Shown here: positions 57,401 to 61,982 of the stretch, one piece after another
How the letters are laid out: each line of letters opens with the position of its first letter
Position numbering within the stretch: position 1 is the first letter of the stretch
Assembly (NCBI GenBank): GCA_940671915.1
Contig: CALNVZ010002100.1
Location: forward strand, 3,860,216 to 3,924,215
Origin: Paracentrotus lividus
Lineage: Eukaryota; Echinodermata; Echinoidea; Camarodonta; Echinidae
Direction: 5' to 3'
DNA: 64,000 nt
The notes under the pieces: generated by a model
The model's database searches: none
What the model was told of the DNA's origin: nothing
What the model saw: the letters and a program-made list of their open reading frames with translations, nothing else
Made by a program: the position numbers and the translations under genes

Positions 57401-60400
57401 CGTGAAGAGGATTATCCGGGAGGATTATGAGCCATTATCAAGCCTTGTGTCATCTAAATTGCCCCTTGGCCTATACCATCCCCGTAATTCGCTTGTTCAT
57501 TTTGCAAATCCTGCCTTGCCACTGGCTCATGGAGGTATAGGTACGCGATATTTAGCTGCAGCTACCTCCGCACTCGCTGCTTCTGAGCTGGTCGAGGGGC
57601 ATCGGACTTCGCCTCATTCATCTTCTGAAATGTATTCACCCAATTCGCCGTCATCGATGTCCGTTTCTGTTCCGTTGCTACTAGCAATTGAGCTGAGACT
57701 TTCTTCCTCATTTTCATCTTCAATGTCTTCGATTTCAAACTCTAATTCGAGACTCATCTCTGGATCTGACTCCGTCATTGTTTACGATAATGTTAGGTTT
57801 GCAATTCCCGGGCCTATACACGCACGCGCGCACTCGAAAACCAGATAACCAGCAAACCCGGAAGTCAATTCGCAGCCGCGATTCCATATCCTGACGTCAG
57901 CATTTGGGTGACTTTTGGGGTACGTATTTGGGGGCGTTTCAACGTGGCTTCCCGATAACCGATAAATGAGCTCCAGAATTTTTTTAAAAATCGGCGATTA
58001 GTTAAATAGTGTTCCTCATGTTATTTCCCACTCAATGATATATAATTCTAGCATATTTATTCTCTATGAACATCAACTTTAATTGTTTTTCGTTCTTCAT
58101 TTGCTATGTAAATGAGTAAACAAGAGGATACATGAATTGACCAAGCAGTGACACAATTAAATTACAATGTATTATTCCACTTTATTTTTGTTTAAACATA
58201 GTATCATTAAATGTGCATAGCAAAATTTGCATATTTTATACACATTAAAAAAGGGAAAAATTTAGGGTGAGAAGTGGATTAAATCTGTTATACATTTAAA
58301 AACTGCGGTATAAGATTTTAAGAATTTTTAGAATTTGGACAGTCATTGGTTGTTAAAAGATAAGTTCATTGCTTAATTATTCATTATCCATTCTCTTTCT
58401 TTGTTTTCATTGTTTCTCTAGAGCTTTCCTTTCTCAAAATATTGGATATTTATTTTGCAGATATTCTTCTGCATTTATTTCTTTATTTCAATTTCAGATA
58501 TTGAATCAGTCTACAGATTTCTCAAAGACAGCAAAAAGCAAAGTTGGATCACTTGATAATGCTACGCACTCACCGGGCGGTGGAAATGTTAAGGTAGTAC
58601 CTTACATCCGCAACTACAGAACAACAAATATAATATTTAATTTGAATGATTTTTTTTCCCCATTTGCAAAGTGTGATCAATAATGAAAATCTGTACCAGG
58701 TTTTCATTCAATTCTATTCTTTATGCACATGAGTGAACAAAGAGGATGCATGAATCAACCAAACAGTGATTGTACCAAATGATTTCCCATTTGGAGCACA
58801 TGTATGCACAAAAAATTTGCATTTATGAACATCATAGCCATTCAAAAAAGGGGTCAAAAGATGTAAAAGTTTCCGATCACCTTTAAAAGAAAGATGCAAA
58901 AGAATAGGTATTCGCAAAAAATAAACTTCATTGTTCATTTCTTCATTATCCTCACTTGTTTGTTTTTGTAGTATCATTGTTTCTCTCTTTTCTTTCTCAA
59001 AACATTTGTTCATATTTTTTATTTACCTTGTGGTCTTTTTTACATTTATTTATTCCCTTCAATTTCAGATATTGAATCAATCTGCGGATTTCTCAAAGAC
59101 AGCAAAAAGCAAAGTTGGATCACTAGATAATGCTACACATTCACCTGGAGGTGGAAAAGTCAAGGTAGTACATCTGCATCCACAACTAAATAAAGCCAAA
59201 TTTATATTTCTTTCCTCCATTTAAGATTGCAACACAGCTGCACCACCATTTATCTTCCATTTGGTGGATATCAAATTTCTTTTATTTTCCAGTAGCTGCT
59301 TCCATCAGACTTGCAGCAAAATCTTTAATCTCTTTCTTCCCATTTTTATAAATGGAAATGTCATTTTTACCCTGACACAGTGCTTCCGAAGTTTGCAAAT
59401 AATTGTAAATTATTATGGTGTCTATTTACTTGTTTCCTTTTGATACCATAATCATTCCAAACTTTATGGATTATACAATCTATCATGAATTTCAAGAAGA
59501 AAATTAATTATTCTTGCTTCAATCACATCAAAAAGCAAAATGTTTGTGGTTAAAATGCCATGGCAGGAAAAGATTGAAAGTAAAAAGATAGAGAAAAAAA
59601 CAAATGAAATGACAATTGGAATTTTATTAATGAAATTATAAAGACAACACTGTTAAGATGTGTTGGTATATATGTACATAATTCTATTCAGCAAAAGTAA
59701 TATTTGTACATGCATTTCCACTGTCTTTTTCTTAATTAAAAAAGGTGGATATTTATACTATTAAACATTCTGTGCTTATTATGCCATTAATTCTGAAGAT
59801 TGAAAACAAGAAAGTGGACTTCAGTAAGAAGGTGACATCCAAAATAGGTTCCTTAGACAACTCAACTCACAGACCCGGCGGAGGAAGGGTTAAGATTGAG
59901 AATAAGAAACTAGATTTCAAGGAGAAAGCAGCTTCTAAGATCGGTTCCAAGGATAACATTACACACAAAGCTGGAGGTGGGCAGGTCAAGATTGAGAATA
60001 AGAAACTGGACTTCAAAGAGAAGGCAGCATCCAAGGTCGGCTCTAAAGACAACATCGAGTACAAGCCAGGAGGAGGTCAAGTCAAGGTCAGACATTATAC
60101 CTTTATCTTCAAAAAAAAAAAGAAAAAAAAGAAAAGAAAAGAAAAAAAGATAAATGAATTTAATATCAAGTCATGGTCAGACATTATACTTTATCATCAA
60201 AAGAAAAACAAAATATATTTTATATCTTAAATAGTATGTCGTAAATTATACATGTAGCAAGCTTCTGGTACACATGGGCCCAAATGCCTAAAAACTTATC
60301 ATTAATGGTACCAATTACCTCAAAATAACCTAGGCGGAATCCTTGAATTTGATTGGCTGTTGAGCAATGTTACCATAATAGTTACCATTGATGACAAAGT

Positions 60401-61914
60401 TGTAAAGTTGTATGCAATAGGGCCATGACCCATCAAATGGGGAAGGGGGGACACTGCAATGGAAGAGCTGGAACACTTTCTTTTGTTTCAGGGGGGGGGG
60501 GTGATGAATAGATCACCACCACTAACAAAATAAATGAATGCGCGTCTACGCTGGTGGGAGGGGGGGTAATGATTAATTGCAACCGGACCTCAAAGCAAAC
60601 AATTGAGCAGAATTCAGCGTGATTATGTTTTGTTTGGAAACATAATCACGCTGAGTTCTGCTCAAATTCCCTCTATTTATTTAATGAGATTACCAATTCT
60701 AAAAATGAAATGTAAAAATTGTAAGTGCACTCTTTTTCCTTTCTCTCCTCAGATACAAGAAGAAAAACTTGAGTTCAAAACAAAGGCTGCGAGTAAGGTT
60801 GGTTCCCTTGACAATGCCAGTCATATACCAGGTGGAGGGGATGTACGTGTAAGTAAACCACTCTTCAACTCTGCTAATTGAATTGCAAATCGATGCATGT
60901 TTATCATGCACTTTATCGTTTGGTTCTAAAATATATAAAAGCTCAATGGAACTTATGGAAATCATGTCAGTTGAAAATTACAACTGCATGGAGATCTGGC
61001 ACTGAAGTGCATGTGGTAGCAAATCTTTATCAACATTTCATTTAAGCTTTTATTAATTTGTACCAAAATAGTTGTGCAGTTCACTTGAACATACAGTGAA
61101 AACACCGTTTGTAAATCGGTCGTGAAAGGTGACATTAAATATGTTCTCGCGGCAACTGCTGCAGGTATTATTTTATCCGAGTTGCAAGGTTGGGGTTAAG
61201 GCTGCAAATAAGGTTTCATGTTAAGTTTAGGGTGGGGTACAGAGATAAGTGCAGGGTTGAAGTTAGTCAATTGATTAGTGTCTGGAATTTACAGGGGGGG
61301 GGGGCTAATCCATGAAAGTACTGACAATTGCTAAATCGATTTGTATAATTGTGATATACAATGCTTAAAGGTGGCATCACACTGACCGAAAGTTGAGCAA
61401 AGATGGACACACGAAATGTGAAATGTTAGGGTCTGCATGAGGTTAGCCCCGAACTTGGTCAACAGCCAAACAAGAGCCAAAATGAGAACTATGTCCACAG
61501 AATGTTGTAACACGATGGCACTCGGACAACACATAGGGTACATGAATGGCCTGATGCTCTCGTGATCAGAGCAAAATTTGAAATTTACCATGATCGTGTG
61601 TTCATCCTTGCTCAACTTAAGGACAGTGTGATGCAGGCTTAAACATGACACATCTTGTTTCCTGAAATTGTATTATTATCCACATTTCTTCTTCTTTGGC
61701 AGATTCAAGATGAGAAACTAGAATTCAGTGCAAAAGCACACAGCAAAGTGGGATCACTAGACAATGCCGATCATCAACCTACTGGTGGAGATGTCAAGGT
61801 ACATATTATGGACATTTCATAAGCAGTAAATTGAAGAAAAGACGTTGGTCTGAAATTATATAATTGTGTAGGGTATTAATTTGGGAATGCATTAAATTCA
61901 AATGTTTGGTATTT

Positions 61915-61982
<68 letters not shown>

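Larger units (their letters stand above)
56050..57990. mobile_element. Decayed THAP-domain DNA transposon or derived element (approximate ends)
   Basis: Near the left end (about 56055-56095) CTCATATCGATTATTGG...AAACGCC is an imperfect inverse of the right end (about 57930-57985). Inside that, GACGTCAGGATATGGA near 56163 and TCCATATCCTGACGTC near 57882 are also inverted. The block has higher GC than the intron, a THAP-like frame on the plus strand and an acidic frame on the minus strand. KOLOBOK and ISL2EU transposons carry THAP domains, but no transposase is readable here, so the family is not assigned. Confidence 0.5.
54250..58497 (+). other. Intron between repeats 6 and 7
   Basis: It contains the poly-A tract at 54397, the dead repeat exon at 55787-55860 and the THAP-bearing element at about 56050-57990. 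No functional MAP exon is seen. Confidence 0.6.

Noticed and set aside
57390..57848. 152-codon plus-strand Ser-rich frame
   Set aside because: It is antisense to a more convincing acidic minus-strand ORF, and its first codons overlap the out-of-frame THAP C-terminal part.
58714..59013. 99-codon minus-strand frame
   Set aside because: It lies in duplicated intron sequence between repeat exons 11 and 12, with no domain or conserved counterpart in the sister intron.
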